Below the pieces are notes generated by a model that was not told the DNA's origin, searched no databases, and saw nothing but the letters and a program-made list of their open reading frames with translations. Shown piece by piece: positions 1 to 9,862 of a stretch of 64,000 bases of DNA (position 1 is the stretch's first letter; each line of letters starts with the position of its first letter). This DNA is from Candidatus Porisulfidus sp. TsSOB (GTDB taxonomy: Bacteria; Pseudomonadota; Gammaproteobacteria; Poriferisulfidales; Poriferisulfidaceae): assembly GCA_002631715.1 (NCBI GenBank), contig MRSX01000007.1:29147-93146 (forward strand), given 5' to 3'. A program made the translations under genes and the position numbers.

Positions 1-312
1 ATGGGCCTTGCCAAGGCCAGCCTTGAGGCGAACGTGCGTTATCTGGCCTATTCCCTAGGTCCGGAACAGATCCGGGTCAACGGGATTTCCGCCGGACCGA
101 TCAAGACCCTGGCCGCCGCTGGCATCGGGAATTTCCGCATGATGCTGGATCACGTGGCGGAAAACGCGCCACTGCGCCGCAACGTTACGCCGCGGGATGT
201 CGGCCATGCGGCCGCTTTCCTGTGCTCGGACCTGGCCGGCGGCATCACCGGCGAGATCACCTATGTTGACGCCGGCTACAGCACCGTCGGCATGACCGGC
301 TTCGACGCATAA
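1..312 (+). CDS. fabI: Enoyl-[acyl-carrier-protein] reductase (NADH), C-terminal part
   Basis: C-terminal 103 residues of FabI, the cytosolic enoyl-ACP reductase that completes each fatty-acid elongation cycle. The active-site lysine lies in the opening MGLAKAS segment, followed by the substrate loop GPIKTLAA and the closing [12 protein letters not shown] strand typical of the family. The catalytic tyrosine and the N-terminal Rossmann part lie off the window. The ATG at base 1 is an internal Met of FabI, so the gene is cut by the window edge and not broken. The TAA stop is followed by about 165 bp without a gene before the next CDS. Confidence 0.93.
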   Translation: MGLAKASLEANVRYLAYSLGPEQIRVNGISAGPIKTLAAAGIGNFRMMLDHVAENAPLRRNVTPRDVGHAAAFLCSDLAGGITGEITYVDAGYSTVGMTGFDA

Positions 313-477
313 GAGCACACGGCACGTAAAAGCGCAAGCGGCAGGCCCTCGGCAAACCGCCAGAGCTTGTCTTCAAAAATTCTGCAGGGTATCGATTGGC
401 GGTGGATGTGGTGTATCCTGTTGCGGAGCCATCACCATCGGCCACCGAGACGGCTGAAATCAGAAAACCAGGGAAAC

Positions 478-1560
478 ATGCGCCGGGCTTCGTCACTCCT
501 GCTGTTGACGCTGATTGCGACGGGGATTTCGGGTTGCGACCCGAAGCCCACGCTGGAGATGTTTCGGTCCGGCGACCAGCCATGTTACGACCGGTCCGTC
601 CAAGCCCAAACTGCCGTGGTGGACAGCCACATCCACTTCCGGCCGTTTGGCGGTCCTGCGATCCCGTTCGAGGAAATGGTCTCGTATCTCGAGGAGACCG
701 GCGTCCTGTTCGCCAACGTCTATGGCATCGGCCAGATGTTGCCCGTGACATCCTCCTGCACCTATTACCTAGACTGTCCTGGCACGCCGGTGACACCGAC
801 GCTGAAGAACGACTTCATCAATGCCGCCAGTGCGCTCATGTTCGCGTCCTCTGAGGTCCATCTGACGCTCTCGATGAGTTTCCCGGACCTGTTGAATCCG
901 GAAACGATTCCTCCAGAGATGCAACTGCTGGAGGAAGAATACCCCGGCGTATTCACTTGGATGGGCGAGGTCAACCTGGTGAAACAGGCTTTGTTTGCCA
1001 ATGGGCGGAAACCGGTTCCCATGGCCACGCTAGCCGAATGGGCCGCCTTCATGGCGATCCTGCGGGAACGGGATATCCCGCTTGCGCTTCACGCCGACCT
1101 GGGCAACGACGAGGAGCCGACCAAATACCTGCCCCTGCTGGAGGAAGTACTGCGCCTGTATCCGGACAACGTGATTATCTGGATGCACATGGGGCTGTCA
1201 CGGGAACTGGTGAAGATGGACGTTGCCCAGCACATCCAAATCATGAGTTCGCTGTTGGACCGCTACCCGAAACTGATGATGGACATTTCCTGGCGAGTGA
1301 TCGACGACGCCTACTTTTCCGTCCCGGAGCACCGGGTGCGTTATGTGTCGTTTCTGAATGACTACTCGGAGCGCATTCTCCCGGGAACGGACTTCCTGGC
1401 CTCGGGGGACAAGGACTTCGATGTCTACCGCACGGAACTGCAGGTCACCAGCAGAATTCTTCGTAGCCTGAACGACGTGGCCTTCCGGAATATCGCCCTG
1501 GGGCAAAACTATTTCCGACTGCTGAATCTGGACTACACCGCACCATCGGTGTGCCAATGA
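478..1560 (+). CDS. Lipoprotein amidohydrolase-like protein
   Basis: A 360-residue protein starting at the ATG that gives a clean lipoprotein signal: MRR, a hydrophobic run, then the lipobox GISGC with the cysteine near residue 19. An in-frame opening upstream at 367 would hide this signal, so the later start is preferred. The rest resembles TIM-barrel metal hydrolases of the amidohydrolase_2 type: VDSHIHF supplies the first HxH pair, LHADLGND a middle histidine, WMHMGLS another, and PGTDFLAS a late aspartate. It is probably anchored to a membrane facing the periplasm. The substrate is unknown. It converges on the downstream symporter gene with a 7-bp gap. Confidence 0.65.
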   Translation: MRRASSLLLLTLIATGISGCDPKPTLEMFRSGDQPCYDRSVQAQTAVVDSHIHFRPFGGPAIPFEEMVSYLEETGVLFANVYGIGQMLPVTSSCTYYLDCPGTPVTPTLKNDFINAASALMFASSEVHLTLSMSFPDLLNPETIPPEMQLLEEEYPGVFTWMGEVNLVKQALFANGRKPVPMATLAEWAAFMAILRERDIPLALHADLGNDEEPTKYLPLLEEVLRLYPDNVIIWMHMGLSRELVKMDVAQHIQIMSSLLDRYPKLMMDISWRVIDDAYFSVPEHRVRYVSFLNDYSERILPGTDFLASGDKDFDVYRTELQVTSRILRSLNDVAFRNIALGQNYFRLLNLDYTAPSVCQ

Positions 1561-1567
1561 GGCTTTA

Positions 1568-2827
1568 TTAGGCCCGAACCGCCGTCTCCTCTCCCTCGCT
1601 GCGGGCGATTACCACCGCGCCGCTCGAGTCGCCGAATACGTTGACGCTGGTACGGCACATGTCCAGCAACCGGTCGACAGCCAGAATCAGGCCAACCGCC
1701 TCCGCGGGCAGACCCACTACTCCGAGGATCAGCACGATTGCAACCAAGCTCGCGGCCGGAATTCCGGCAACGCCAATGGAAGTGAGAAGCGCCAAGATCA
1801 CCACTGTCGCCTGTTGCGCGGCACTCAGGTCAAGACCGTAAGCCTGCGCCAGGAACAACACCGCCACGCATTCGTACAGAGCGGTACCGTCCATGTTGAC
1901 GGTGGCCCCGAGCGGCAGCACGAAACTGCCCACGCGGTTGGAGACGCCCGCCCGGCTCCTGACGCAGTCCAGCGTCACCGGCAGCGTCGCCGAGGACGAA
2001 CTGGTGGAGAACGCGGTCAGCAAAGCAGCCAGCATGGCTTTGAAATGCCTGATTGGCGAGATCCCGAACGTCCGCATCAACAGCGGCAGGATCACGAACA
2101 TGTGCAGCGCCAAGGCGCCCAGCACGGTAAAGAAGAAAGAAGCCAGCGGGATGAACACCTCGAGTCCCGAGGTGATGACCACCTTGCCCACCAGGGCGAA
2201 CACCCCGATCGGGGCGAACAGCATGATCAGGTTGGTGATCTTCATCATTACTTCCTGCACGCCCTGCCAGAATGTGTGCAGGGTGTCGCGCCCGCCCTTG
2301 AACACGCGCTCCATGAAGTAGCCGAACAGGAGGCTGAAGAAGATCAGGCCAAGCATCTGCCCTTCCGCCGCGGCTGCCACGATGTTGGTGGGGATCATGC
2401 GCAGGAACACGCCGACCACGTCGGCGCCGCTGCGCCCGGCCACCTTCTCGGTGATCTGCCCCGTATCCTCGTGCAGGCCCAGTATCTCTTTCGCCGGGAT
2501 TCCATCGCCGGTCAGGCCCGGCTGAATCAGGTTGACCAAGAACAGCCCCGCGACGATCGCCAGCGTGCTGGTGGTCAGGTAATACAAGAGCGTCTTGCCG
2601 CCCAGTGCGCCCAGCTTGTCGGCCCCGAGGTTGCCGATCCCGATGATGATCGAGGCGACGATCAGCGGCACGATGATCATCTTCAATGCGTTCAGGAACA
2701 TCTTCCCGACGAAATCCAGTACGGGGACGACCGCGCTGCCCACCGCACCGTCCGCATCCAGCAACAGCCCAGCCAGAACGGCCAGGGCCAGCGCGATTAG
2801 GATTTGCCAATGTACTGCCAGGCGCAT
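1568..2827 (-). CDS. Dicarboxylate/amino acid:cation symporter (DAACS family)
   Basis: A 419-residue inner-membrane transporter of the sodium/proton:dicarboxylate (GltP/DctA-like) family. The N-terminal helices end in the family segment [16 protein letters not shown]. The serine-rich re-entrant loop [14 protein letters not shown] lies near residues 270-285, and [13 protein letters not shown] near 310, which contains the NMDGT transport motif. These families take up glutamate, aspartate or C4-dicarboxylates with Na+ or H+; the exact substrate cannot be read from sequence. It lies 39 bp downstream of ppiD on the same strand and may be co-transcribed with it. Confidence 0.88.
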   Translation of the reverse strand: MRLAVHWQILIALALAVLAGLLLDADGAVGSAVVPVLDFVGKMFLNALKMIIVPLIVASIIIGIGNLGADKLGALGGKTLLYYLTTSTLAIVAGLFLVNLIQPGLTGDGIPAKEILGLHEDTGQITEKVAGRSGADVVGVFLRMIPTNIVAAAAEGQMLGLIFFSLLFGYFMERVFKGGRDTLHTFWQGVQEVMMKITNLIMLFAPIGVFALVGKVVITSGLEVFIPLASFFFTVLGALALHMFVILPLLMRTFGISPIRHFKAMLAALLTAFSTSSSSATLPVTLDCVRSRAGVSNRVGSFVLPLGATVNMDGTALYECVAVLFLAQAYGLDLSAAQQATVVILALLTSIGVAGIPAASLVAIVLILGVVGLPAEAVGLILAVDRLLDMCRTSVNVFGDSSGAVVIARSEGEETAVRA

Positions 2828-2866
2828 GATGGGACCTCTCGTTCTAATGATTGTGAAGACGGAAAC

Positions 2867-4729
2867 TTATTCCAGCAGGTCAGGATTGCGGGTGACTTCC
2901 GCCTGTGCGAGGAGTGCAGCCCGGAAGGCCTCCGCTTCGTCAAACCGCATCTTCGCGCGAAGATTCTCGCGATCCTCTTCTCGTATCTCCGCCGGGGGGG
3001 CCTCGTGCACGGCGTCCACGACAACCAGCGCCACACCATCGTACAGGATCGCTATGCCGACAGACGGGGAACCCTCCGGCCGGGACAGGGAAAAGGCTTT
3101 CTCCCCAATCTGCCGAGGCACCTCCTCGGCATCCCGGGTCAACCCGACACGCGTGACCAGTTCGGCACCGTCGCTCTCGGCCAAGGCTTCGATATCGGGC
3201 TCCTCTTGCAACCGTTCCGTAAGTTCGGATGCATGCGCGAGGAGTGCGGTCCAGGCCGCCTGTCGCGCCAGATCGTTGCGAATCCGATCCGCCACCGCCT
3301 CAAGCGGGAGCGTCCGGGCTTCCTCGTACTCGTCGACCCGCACCACGATCGACCAGTCGACCTCCAGGTCTATCCGGTCGCTGTTCATTCCGCCACGCAA
3401 GACCTCGTCGCTGCGCAAGGCTGTGAGAACCGCCTCTTGGGTCAACACTCCCACCGGCAAAGCCGTCAGGGGGACCAGATCGGTGCCCTGAATTTCCATT
3501 CCCAATTGCTCCGCAGCCGCTGCGAGGCTTTCCGGGTTCTCGTAGGCCAACAGGCCGAGCTCTTCCGCGGCGGCCGCATAACGGCCCTCCAGATCGGCAC
3601 GCCGGGCCCGTTCGACAACTTGGTCGCGCACTTCCTCGAGAGACTGAAGCCGCGCCGGCTCCAGTTCCTGCACATCCAGCAAGTAAAATCCCCGCTCCGT
3701 CTTGATCGGTTCGCTTACTTTGCCGGGTTCCAGGCTGAACACCAGAGCCGCTATATCTTCCGGGAGATCCTCTTCCGCCACCCAGCCGATCTGTCCGCCC
3801 CGTGAGCGGCTCAGCTCATCCTGGGAATGCTCCCGGGCCAACTCGGCGAAATCCTCTCCCTCCTGAAGGCGTTTGTAAAGCGCCTGTGCCTGTTCGTCCG
3901 ACTCCGATCCCTTCAGGAAAATCTGTCGCAGTTTGCGCAACTCCGGCGCCATGAAGTCCAGGGCACGTGCTTCGTAATACTCTGCAACCGCCTCCCCGCT
4001 CAACGGCGTCCCGTCGTCCATGCTGTCGAGGCGCAGTTCTAAGTACGATACCTTGACGCGCTCCGGTGCCATGTAGCGATCCTGCGACCCTTCGTAGTCT
4101 GCCTTGATTTCCTCCTCGGTCACCGCCCCCGGATTGAAAAAGCGGTCTCCCTTGACTTCGAAATACCGGATGTCCCGGGTCTGATCTTTCAAGGCTTGGT
4201 ATTCCCGCACTTCGGCGTCCGTCGCCAGTGCCGAATCCGCCAACATCTGCGCAATGATCTGCGTGCGCATCTGTTCGCGCTGGTCCGCCTCGAAACGGGC
4301 CGGCGTGATTCGGTTGACTTCCAGGATCTTCTGGTAGCGCTCCTCGTCGAAACGACCGTCGATTCGGAACAGATCCATGGCCTGAATGCTTTGTGCCAGC
4401 TTCGCGTCGGTGACGTCGAGCCGTTCGCTGTCGAGATACTGGAACAGGAGTACCCGGTCGATCAGTCCATCCAGTACCCGCAACTTCAGACCCTGTTCCC
4501 ACTGTTCAGAGTCCATTCCGGACGGGGGAGGATTATCGGAACGGGTGCGCTGGTAAACCTCGTTGTAACGTTCGACGGGGACGGGATGGCCGTTGACTTC
4601 CGCCACGTCGGCACCGCCGCCGAAGCCCAGGTATTCGCTGATGCCCCAAAGCGCGAACGGGATGCTGATGATCAGAACGATGAGGTAAGCCACCCATCCG
4701 GTGGCTCGTTCTCGAATCACATGAAGCAT
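2867..4729 (-). CDS. ppiD: Periplasmic folding chaperone / peptidyl-prolyl isomerase PpiD
   Basis: A 620-residue SurA/PpiD-type chaperone. One N-terminal transmembrane anchor (residues about 16-34, VAYLIVLIISIPFALWGI) is followed by a SurA_N-like chaperone region with the marker segment VNGHPVPVERYNEVYQ, then a parvulin domain around residues 260-360 (LRQIFLKG ... GGQIGWVAEEDLP ... GFYLLDVQE). It helps outer-membrane and secreted proteins fold as they leave the Sec translocon. Its place after lon, hupB and tRNA genes is the usual gammaproteobacterial arrangement. Length matches the family. Confidence 0.92.
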   Translation of the reverse strand: MLHVIRERATGWVAYLIVLIISIPFALWGISEYLGFGGGADVAEVNGHPVPVERYNEVYQRTRSDNPPPSGMDSEQWEQGLKLRVLDGLIDRVLLFQYLDSERLDVTDAKLAQSIQAMDLFRIDGRFDEERYQKILEVNRITPARFEADQREQMRTQIIAQMLADSALATDAEVREYQALKDQTRDIRYFEVKGDRFFNPGAVTEEEIKADYEGSQDRYMAPERVKVSYLELRLDSMDDGTPLSGEAVAEYYEARALDFMAPELRKLRQIFLKGSESDEQAQALYKRLQEGEDFAELAREHSQDELSRSRGGQIGWVAEEDLPEDIAALVFSLEPGKVSEPIKTERGFYLLDVQELEPARLQSLEEVRDQVVERARRADLEGRYAAAAEELGLLAYENPESLAAAAEQLGMEIQGTDLVPLTALPVGVLTQEAVLTALRSDEVLRGGMNSDRIDLEVDWSIVVRVDEYEEARTLPLEAVADRIRNDLARQAAWTALLAHASELTERLQEEPDIEALAESDGAELVTRVGLTRDAEEVPRQIGEKAFSLSRPEGSPSVGIAILYDGVALVVVDAVHEAPPAEIREEDRENLRAKMRFDEAEAFRAALLAQAEVTRNPDLLE

Positions 4730-4787
4730 TTTTTAGCGGGTCAGGCTAGGTCTGAGAGGAGTGGGAGGGGTGCGGGCTTCCGGCGAC

Positions 4788-4864
4788 TGGCGGAGTGGAC
4801 GGGACTCGAACCCGCGACCACCGGCGTGACAGGCCGGTATTCTAACCAACTGAACTACCACTCC
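4788..4864 (-). tRNA. tRNA-Asp (GTC)
   Basis: A 77-nt cloverleaf including an encoded CCA. The acceptor stem is GGAGTGG pairing with CCACTCC, with discriminator G. The anticodon stem CCGGC/GCCGG holds the loop CTGTCAC with anticodon GTC. The T-loop TTCGAGT is standard. It follows tRNA-Val on the same strand and is probably on the same transcript. Confidence 0.97.
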
Positions 4865-4889
4865 ACCTCAGAAAACAAAGCCTCCGGCA

Positions 4890-4965
4890 TGGTGGGTGCT
4901 GAGGGACTTGAACCCCCGACATCCGCCTTGTAAGGGCGACGCTCTACCAACTGAGCTAAGCACCC
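4890..4965 (-). tRNA. tRNA-Val (TAC)
   Basis: A 76-nt tRNA with encoded CCA. The acceptor GGGTGCT pairs with AGCACCC, with discriminator A. The anticodon loop is CTTACAA with anticodon TAC. It lies 12 bp downstream of hupB and 25 bp upstream of tRNA-Asp on the same strand. Confidence 0.97.
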
Positions 4966-4977
4966 TTGGGGCCAGTA

Positions 4978-5250
4978 TTAATTCAGCGCGTCTTTCAGGG
5001 CCTTGCCCGCTTTAAAAGAAGGGCTGTTGGACGCCTTAATTTGTATGGACTCTCCCGTTGCCGGATTCCGACCCATTCGGGCGGAACGATGCTTGGCCTG
5101 GAAGGTCCCGAATCCGGGGATGCTGACCTTGTCGCCTGCACGCAGTGCAGACTTGATGGCGTTCGTCATGGAATCCAGCGCCTTAATCGCCGAAGATTTG
5201 GTGATGCCAGCATCCTCGGCCATCGCCGAGGCGAGATCGTTTTTATTCAT
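4978..5250 (-). CDS. hupB: DNA-binding protein HU-beta
   Basis: A 90-residue histone-like protein. It opens with MNKNDLASAMAEDAGITKSS, the helical dimerisation half, and carries the HU DNA-binding arm sequence RSARMGRNPATGE followed by the closing strand and FKAGKALKDALN helix. HU binds and bends DNA without strong sequence preference and compacts the nucleoid. Full family length. It follows lon on the same strand with its own promoter-like TATAAT in the 119-bp gap, a conserved lon-hupB arrangement. Confidence 0.97.
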   Translation of the reverse strand: MNKNDLASAMAEDAGITKSSAIKALDSMTNAIKSALRAGDKVSIPGFGTFQAKHRSARMGRNPATGESIQIKASNSPSFKAGKALKDALN

Positions 5251-5300
5251 TATGTTTTTCTCCGAATTTCAGTGAGGACTATGGGCAGGTAAGGTACGCC

Positions 5301-5306
5301 ATTATA
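5301..5306 (-). promoter_or_regulatory. Candidate -10 element of hupB
   Basis: A perfect TATAAT on the minus strand, about 50 bp upstream of the hupB start, in the gap after lon. No good -35 hexamer is visible 16-18 bp upstream, so only the -10 is supported. Confidence 0.4.
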
Positions 5307-5369
5307 CATATTTACCGCCCATCCTTCCGAGCGGAATGCAGGGGAACAGGGCTCGGGAAAACCGGGCGG

Positions 5370-7817
5370 TCAGTGATGGATTGCCGGATCCGGCTGGGTC
5401 TCTTTCTCCGGCAATGGCTTCTCGCCCGCCGGCTGGTCCTCTCCCTCCAGTTCCGGCTGCGGCATCCATTCCAGAGCCAGCTCCATGGCTTCGTCGATCC
5501 ACTGGCAGGGAACGATCTCCAGGGCCTGCCGGATGTTGCGCGGCAATTCCACCAAGTCCTTCTCGTTCTCCTTCGGGATGACCACTGTCTGAATGCCCCC
5601 GCGCATGGCCGCCAGCAATTTTTCTTTCAGCCCACCGATCGGGAGGATCTCGCCGCGCAGCGTAATCTCTCCGGTCATCGCCACTTCGGCCTTGACCGGG
5701 ATCCCGGTCAACGCGGACACGATTGCCACCGTCATGGTGATGCCGGCACTCGGGCCGTCCTTCGGGGTCGCTCCTTCCGGGACATGCACGTGGATGTCCT
5801 TCTTCTCATGGAAATCCTGCTGGATACCCAGCGTCTTGGCCCGACTGCGCACGACCGTCTGTGCCGCCTTGATCGACTCCTGCATGATGTCGCCGAGCTG
5901 CCCGGTGTAAATCAGTTTCCCCGAGCCGGTGACGATCGCAGCCTCCACCCGCAACAACTCGCCGCCGACCTCGGTCCAGGCCAGACCGTTGACCTGACCG
6001 ATCTGGTTATTCTCGTCGGCCAGCCCATACCGGAAGCGATGGACGCCGAGCAACTTCCGCAACTGTGCCGCGGTGATCCGAATCTGTTCCTTGCGCGGCT
6101 TGAGCAGCAGCTGCTTGACCGTCTTGCGGCAGACCTTGGACAGTTCCCGCTCCAGGTTCCGGACACCCGCCTCGCGCGTGTAGTAGCGAATTACGTTCTG
6201 GATCGCGCGGTCTGGGATCAGCAACTCCGACTTCTTCAGCCCGTTGTTCTTTAATTGCTTCGGAATCAGGTAACGCCGGGCGATGTTCATCTTCTCGTCT
6301 TCGGTATAGCCGGAGATCCGGATGACCTCCACCCGGTCCAGCAGGGCCGGAGGAATTTTCAGCGTGTTGGCCGTGCAGACGAACATCACGTCCGACAGGT
6401 CGAAGTCCACTTCCAAGTAGTGGTCGTTGAACATGTGGTTCTGTTCAGGGTCCAGCACCTCCAGCAACGCCGACGCCGGGTCGCCGCGGAAATCCATCGC
6501 CATCTTGTCGATTTCGTCGAGCAGGAACAGCGGGTTGCGCACCCCCACCCGGGACATGTTCTGGATGATCTTGCCCGGCAGGGAACCGATGTAAGTGCGT
6601 CGGTGCCCCCGGATCTCGGCCTCGTCACGCACCCCGCCAAGGGACATGCGGGTGAACTCGCGCCCGGTGGCGCGGGCGATTGATTGCCCGAGGCTGGTCT
6701 TGCCGACTCCCGGCGGACCCACCAGGCACAGGATCGGGCCCTTGATCTTCTTCACGCGGTTCTGTACCGCCAGGTATTCCAGGATGCGCTCCTTGACCTT
6801 TTCCAGGCCGTAGTGATCCTTCTCCAGTACCCGCTCAGCCTTCTTCAGGTCGCGGCATACCCGGGAACGCTTCTTCCAAGGTACGTTGACCAGCCAATCG
6901 ATATAGTTGCGAACCACCGTCGCCTCCGCCGACATCGGCGACATCATCCGCAACTTGCCGAGTTCGTGCGTGGCCTTCTTCTTGGCCTCCGCCGACATGC
7001 CCGCCTTCTCGATCTTCTCGGCCAATTCGTCGGTCTCGCTCGCGCCTTCGTCATTGTCTGAAAGCTCCTGCTGAATCGCCTTCATCTGCTCGTTCAGGTA
7101 ATACTCGCGCTGGCTCTTCTCCATCTGTTGCTTGACCCGCCCGCGAATCTGCTTCTCCAGGCTCAGGATGTCCAGTTCCGACTCGATCAGCTTGAGCAGG
7201 GCTTCGATGCGCTCCCGAACCGACAGGATTTCCAGGATTTTCTGCTTCTCGTCCAGTTTCAGGGTCATGTGCGCCGAAATCGTATCGGTCAGCCGCGAGG
7301 CATTGTCGATGCCGGACAGGGACGCCAAAGCTTCCGGCGGGATCTTCTTGTTGACCTTGACGTACTGTTCGAAACCCTTGTGCAGGGAACGCACCAGCCC
7401 CTCGATCTCGGCCGACTCTGCTCCCGGGGTTTCGGCCAGCATGGAAACCTGTGCGCTGAAGTAGTCGTCCATGCGCTCGTAGTGGTCCACGCGCGCCCGA
7501 TTCGCGCCCTCCACCAGCACCTTGACCGTCCCGTCCGGGAGCTCCAGCAACTGCAGGATGGAACTGATCGTACCGACCGAATAGATGTGATCCGGGTCTG
7601 GATCGTCGGTTTCGGCCTGCTTCTGGGTCAGCAGCAGGATCTGCTTGCTGGCTGCCATCGCCGCCTCCACCGCCCGAATGGACTTCCGGCGGCCTACGAA
7701 CAGCGGAATCACCATGCCTGGGTACACCACTACGTCGCGCAGCGGCAATACCGGCAACAACAAGCCTCCGTCGGACGACTCGATTTCTACTTCCTCTGGC
7801 ACGGGTTTTTTGCTCAT
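5370..7817 (-). CDS. lon: ATP-dependent protease Lon
   Basis: An 815-residue Lon protease. The start chosen gives MSKKPVPEEV and has AGGAG 5 nt upstream; an earlier in-frame ATG at 7838 lacks this. The N-terminal substrate-binding domain begins LLPVLPLRDVVVYPGM. The AAA+ module has Walker A GPPGVGKT near residue 360 and sensor segments. The C-terminal protease domain has the serine of PKDGPSAG near residue 690 and the partner lysine about 43 residues on (GGLKEKLLAA). It degrades misfolded and regulatory proteins in the cytosol. A heat-shock-like promoter lies upstream. The C-terminal tail is Glu/Pro-rich and slightly longer than in E. coli. Confidence 0.97.
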   Translation of the reverse strand: MSKKPVPEEVEIESSDGGLLLPVLPLRDVVVYPGMVIPLFVGRRKSIRAVEAAMAASKQILLLTQKQAETDDPDPDHIYSVGTISSILQLLELPDGTVKVLVEGANRARVDHYERMDDYFSAQVSMLAETPGAESAEIEGLVRSLHKGFEQYVKVNKKIPPEALASLSGIDNASRLTDTISAHMTLKLDEKQKILEILSVRERIEALLKLIESELDILSLEKQIRGRVKQQMEKSQREYYLNEQMKAIQQELSDNDEGASETDELAEKIEKAGMSAEAKKKATHELGKLRMMSPMSAEATVVRNYIDWLVNVPWKKRSRVCRDLKKAERVLEKDHYGLEKVKERILEYLAVQNRVKKIKGPILCLVGPPGVGKTSLGQSIARATGREFTRMSLGGVRDEAEIRGHRRTYIGSLPGKIIQNMSRVGVRNPLFLLDEIDKMAMDFRGDPASALLEVLDPEQNHMFNDHYLEVDFDLSDVMFVCTANTLKIPPALLDRVEVIRISGYTEDEKMNIARRYLIPKQLKNNGLKKSELLIPDRAIQNVIRYYTREAGVRNLERELSKVCRKTVKQLLLKPRKEQIRITAAQLRKLLGVHRFRYGLADENNQIGQVNGLAWTEVGGELLRVEAAIVTGSGKLIYTGQLGDIMQESIKAAQTVVRSRAKTLGIQQDFHEKKDIHVHVPEGATPKDGPSAGITMTVAIVSALTGIPVKAEVAMTGEITLRGEILPIGGLKEKLLAAMRGGIQTVVIPKENEKDLVELPRNIRQALEIVPCQWIDEAMELALEWMPQPELEGEDQPAGEKPLPEKETQPDPAIHH

Positions 7818-7861
7818 GGGACTCCTATTTGAATGCACCGGTTCTGACCGGTTCTACTAGC

Positions 7862-7891
7862 ATCATAAGGGCGAAAAGCCTGATTTTCAAC
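7862..7891 (-). promoter_or_regulatory. Candidate sigma-32 (heat-shock) promoter of lon
   Basis: On the minus strand, GTTGAAA is followed after 13 bp by CCCTTATGAT. This is close to the sigma-32 pattern CTTGAAA, 13-15 bp, CCCCATnT. It lies about 45-75 bp upstream of the lon start. lon is a classical heat-shock gene, which supports the assignment. A direct repeat of GACCGGTTCT-like sequence lies between it and the gene. Confidence 0.45.
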
Positions 7892-7947
7892 TTCCGCCCG
7901 CGTGAAACGGCCGAAATCACGGCCCGGTTCCGATTCCGGCAAAGCCT

Positions 7948-9207
7948 TTAAGCCAGCCGTTCCTCGACGTCCGGATCCTCGTAAATCAGGTACGGCGATT
8001 TCTCGCCCAAGACCACGGCTTCGTCGATCACCACTCGAACCACGCCCTCGAACGAGGGCAGTTCGTACATGGTGTCGAGCAGCACGGTTTCTAGGATGGT
8101 GCGCAAGCCACGGGCGCCGGTTTTGCGCTCCTTCGCCTGCCGCGCCACCGCTTCCAGGGCATTGTCGCGGAATTCCAGCGTCACGCCCTCCATCGAGAAC
8201 AACTTCTTGTATTGCCGGGTGATCGCGTTCTTCGGCTCCACCAGTACCCGGACCAGCATGTCTTCGTCCAGTTCCTCCAGTACCGCCACCATCGGCAACC
8301 GGCCCACGAACTCCGGAATCAGCCCGTAGTGAATCAGATCCTCCGGCTGCACCTGGTTCAGGATGTCATAGGAATCGCGCGTCTCCTGGCTATAGATCTC
8401 GGCGCCGAAGCCGATGCCGCTCTTCTCGGTGCGGGAGCGAATCACCTTGTCGAGGCCTGCGAACGCACCGCCGCAGATGAACAGGATGTCACTGGTGTTG
8501 ACCTGCAGGAATTCCTGCTGCGGGTGCTTGCGGCCACCCTGCGGCGGCACCGAGGCGATGGTGCCCTCAATCAGTTTGAGCAATGCCTGCTGCACGCCCT
8601 CGCCCGAGACATCGCGCGTGATCGATGGATTGTCGGATTTGCGCGAAATCTTGTCGATCTCGTCGATGTATACGATCCCGTTCTGCGCGCGCTGCACGTC
8701 GTAGTCGCACTTCTGCAGCAACTTCTGGATGATGTTCTCCACATCCTCGCCCACGTAGCCGGCCTCGGTCAGCGTGGTCGCATCCGCGATCGTGAACGGC
8801 ACGTTCAAGCGGTTCGCCAGCGTTTCCGCAAGCAGCGTCTTGCCCGATCCGGTCGGGCCGATCAGCAGGATGTTGCTCTTCGCCAACTCGACGTCGTCGT
8901 CTTCGTCGGCCCGGGAACTGACCCGCTTGTAGTGGTTGTACACGGCCACCGCCAGCGCTTTCTTGGCCTGCTCCTGGCCCACCACGTGCTCTTCGAGCGA
9001 AGCGTAGATGTCCTCGGGGCCGGGCAACGAATCCGGTCGCTGCTCGGTTTCCACCTTCAATTCATCGCGGATGATCTCGTTGCACAGGGCTACGCACTCG
9101 TCGCAGATATAGACCTTCGGTCCGGCAATCAGCTTGCGGACTTCGTGCTGGTTCTTCCTGCAGAACGAGCACCGCAACGGCGCCTTCGTGTCTTTCCCTT
9201 TCTCCAT
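7948..9207 (-). CDS. clpX: ATP-dependent Clp protease ATP-binding subunit ClpX
   Basis: A 419-residue AAA+ unfoldase that feeds substrates to ClpP. The N-terminal zinc-binding domain has Cys13, Cys16, Cys35 and Cys38. Walker A is GPTGSGKT at residues 117-124, followed by Walker [11 protein letters not shown]. The ClpP-docking loop IGF appears as KSGIGFGAE. Length and domains match the family. It lies 28 bp after clpP on the same strand, giving the conserved order tig-clpP-clpX-lon. Confidence 0.97.
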   Translation of the reverse strand: MEKGKDTKAPLRCSFCRKNQHEVRKLIAGPKVYICDECVALCNEIIRDELKVETEQRPDSLPGPEDIYASLEEHVVGQEQAKKALAVAVYNHYKRVSSRADEDDDVELAKSNILLIGPTGSGKTLLAETLANRLNVPFTIADATTLTEAGYVGEDVENIIQKLLQKCDYDVQRAQNGIVYIDEIDKISRKSDNPSITRDVSGEGVQQALLKLIEGTIASVPPQGGRKHPQQEFLQVNTSDILFICGGAFAGLDKVIRSRTEKSGIGFGAEIYSQETRDSYDILNQVQPEDLIHYGLIPEFVGRLPMVAVLEELDEDMLVRVLVEPKNAITRQYKKLFSMEGVTLEFRDNALEAVARQAKERKTGARGLRTILETVLLDTMYELPSFEGVVRVVIDEAVVLGEKSPYLIYEDPDVEERLA

Positions 9208-9235
9208 GCTTGTGCCCTGCCTGTGCCGCGCCCGG

Positions 9236-9862
9236 TCAGTCGGAATTCGTATTGTTTAGTAATTCCGCTCGGGTGGTCAGCACCTGATCGACGATGCCGT
9301 ACTTCTGCGCGTCCTCACTGCTCATGAAGTGATCGCGCTCCGTATCTTGCCGGATTTTATCAACTTTCTTGCCGGTATGCCGCGCCAGCACCTGGTTGAC
9401 CTGCTCCCGGGCCCGCAGGATTTCCTTGGCGTGGATGTCCACGTCGGTGGCCTGCCCCTCGAAGCCGCCGAGCGGCTGATGGATCATGATTCGCGAATGC
9501 GGCAGCGCGTAGCGCTTGCCGGGCGCGCCGGCCGCCAACAATAGTGCCCCCATGCTTGCCGCCTGCCCAATGCACAAAGTGCTGACGTCGGGACGGCAGA
9601 ATTGCATCGTGTCGTGCACCGCAAGCCCGGCACTGACCGATCCCCCCGGGGAATTGATGTACAGGGAAATGTCCTTGTCCGGGTTCTCCGACTCCAGAAA
9701 CAGGATCTGCGCCACCACCAGGTTGGCCACATGGTCGTCGATGCCGCCCACGATGAAGACCACCCGCTCCTTGAGCAGGCGCGAATAGATGTCGTACGCG
9801 CGCTCGCCGCGCGCGCTCTGCTCTACGACCATGGGGATATATTGGGATTTGATGTCGGTCAT
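9236..9862 (-). CDS. clpP: ATP-dependent Clp protease proteolytic subunit ClpP
   Basis: A 208-residue serine protease that forms the tetradecameric chamber used with ClpX. The nucleophile is Ser103 in [11 protein letters not shown], and the catalytic histidine is His128 in [10 protein letters not shown]; the aspartate follows near residue 177. The frame stays open far upstream, but the homology starts at [30 protein letters not shown], and this ATG overlaps the tig stop by 4 bases, so the longer reading is rejected. The N-terminus is short, with little or no propeptide. Confidence 0.96.
   Translation of the reverse strand: MTDIKSQYIPMVVEQSARGERAYDIYSRLLKERVVFIVGGIDDHVANLVVAQILFLESENPDKDISLYINSPGGSVSAGLAVHDTMQFCRPDVSTLCIGQAASMGALLLAAGAPGKRYALPHSRIMIHQPLGGFEGQATDVDIHAKEILRAREQVNQVLARHTGKKVDKIRQDTERDHFMSSEDAQKYGIVDQVLTTRAELLNNTNSD

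Noticed and set aside
2804..3805. A 333-codon plus-strand opening across ppiD
   Set aside because: It is an antisense shadow of a well-supported ppiD.
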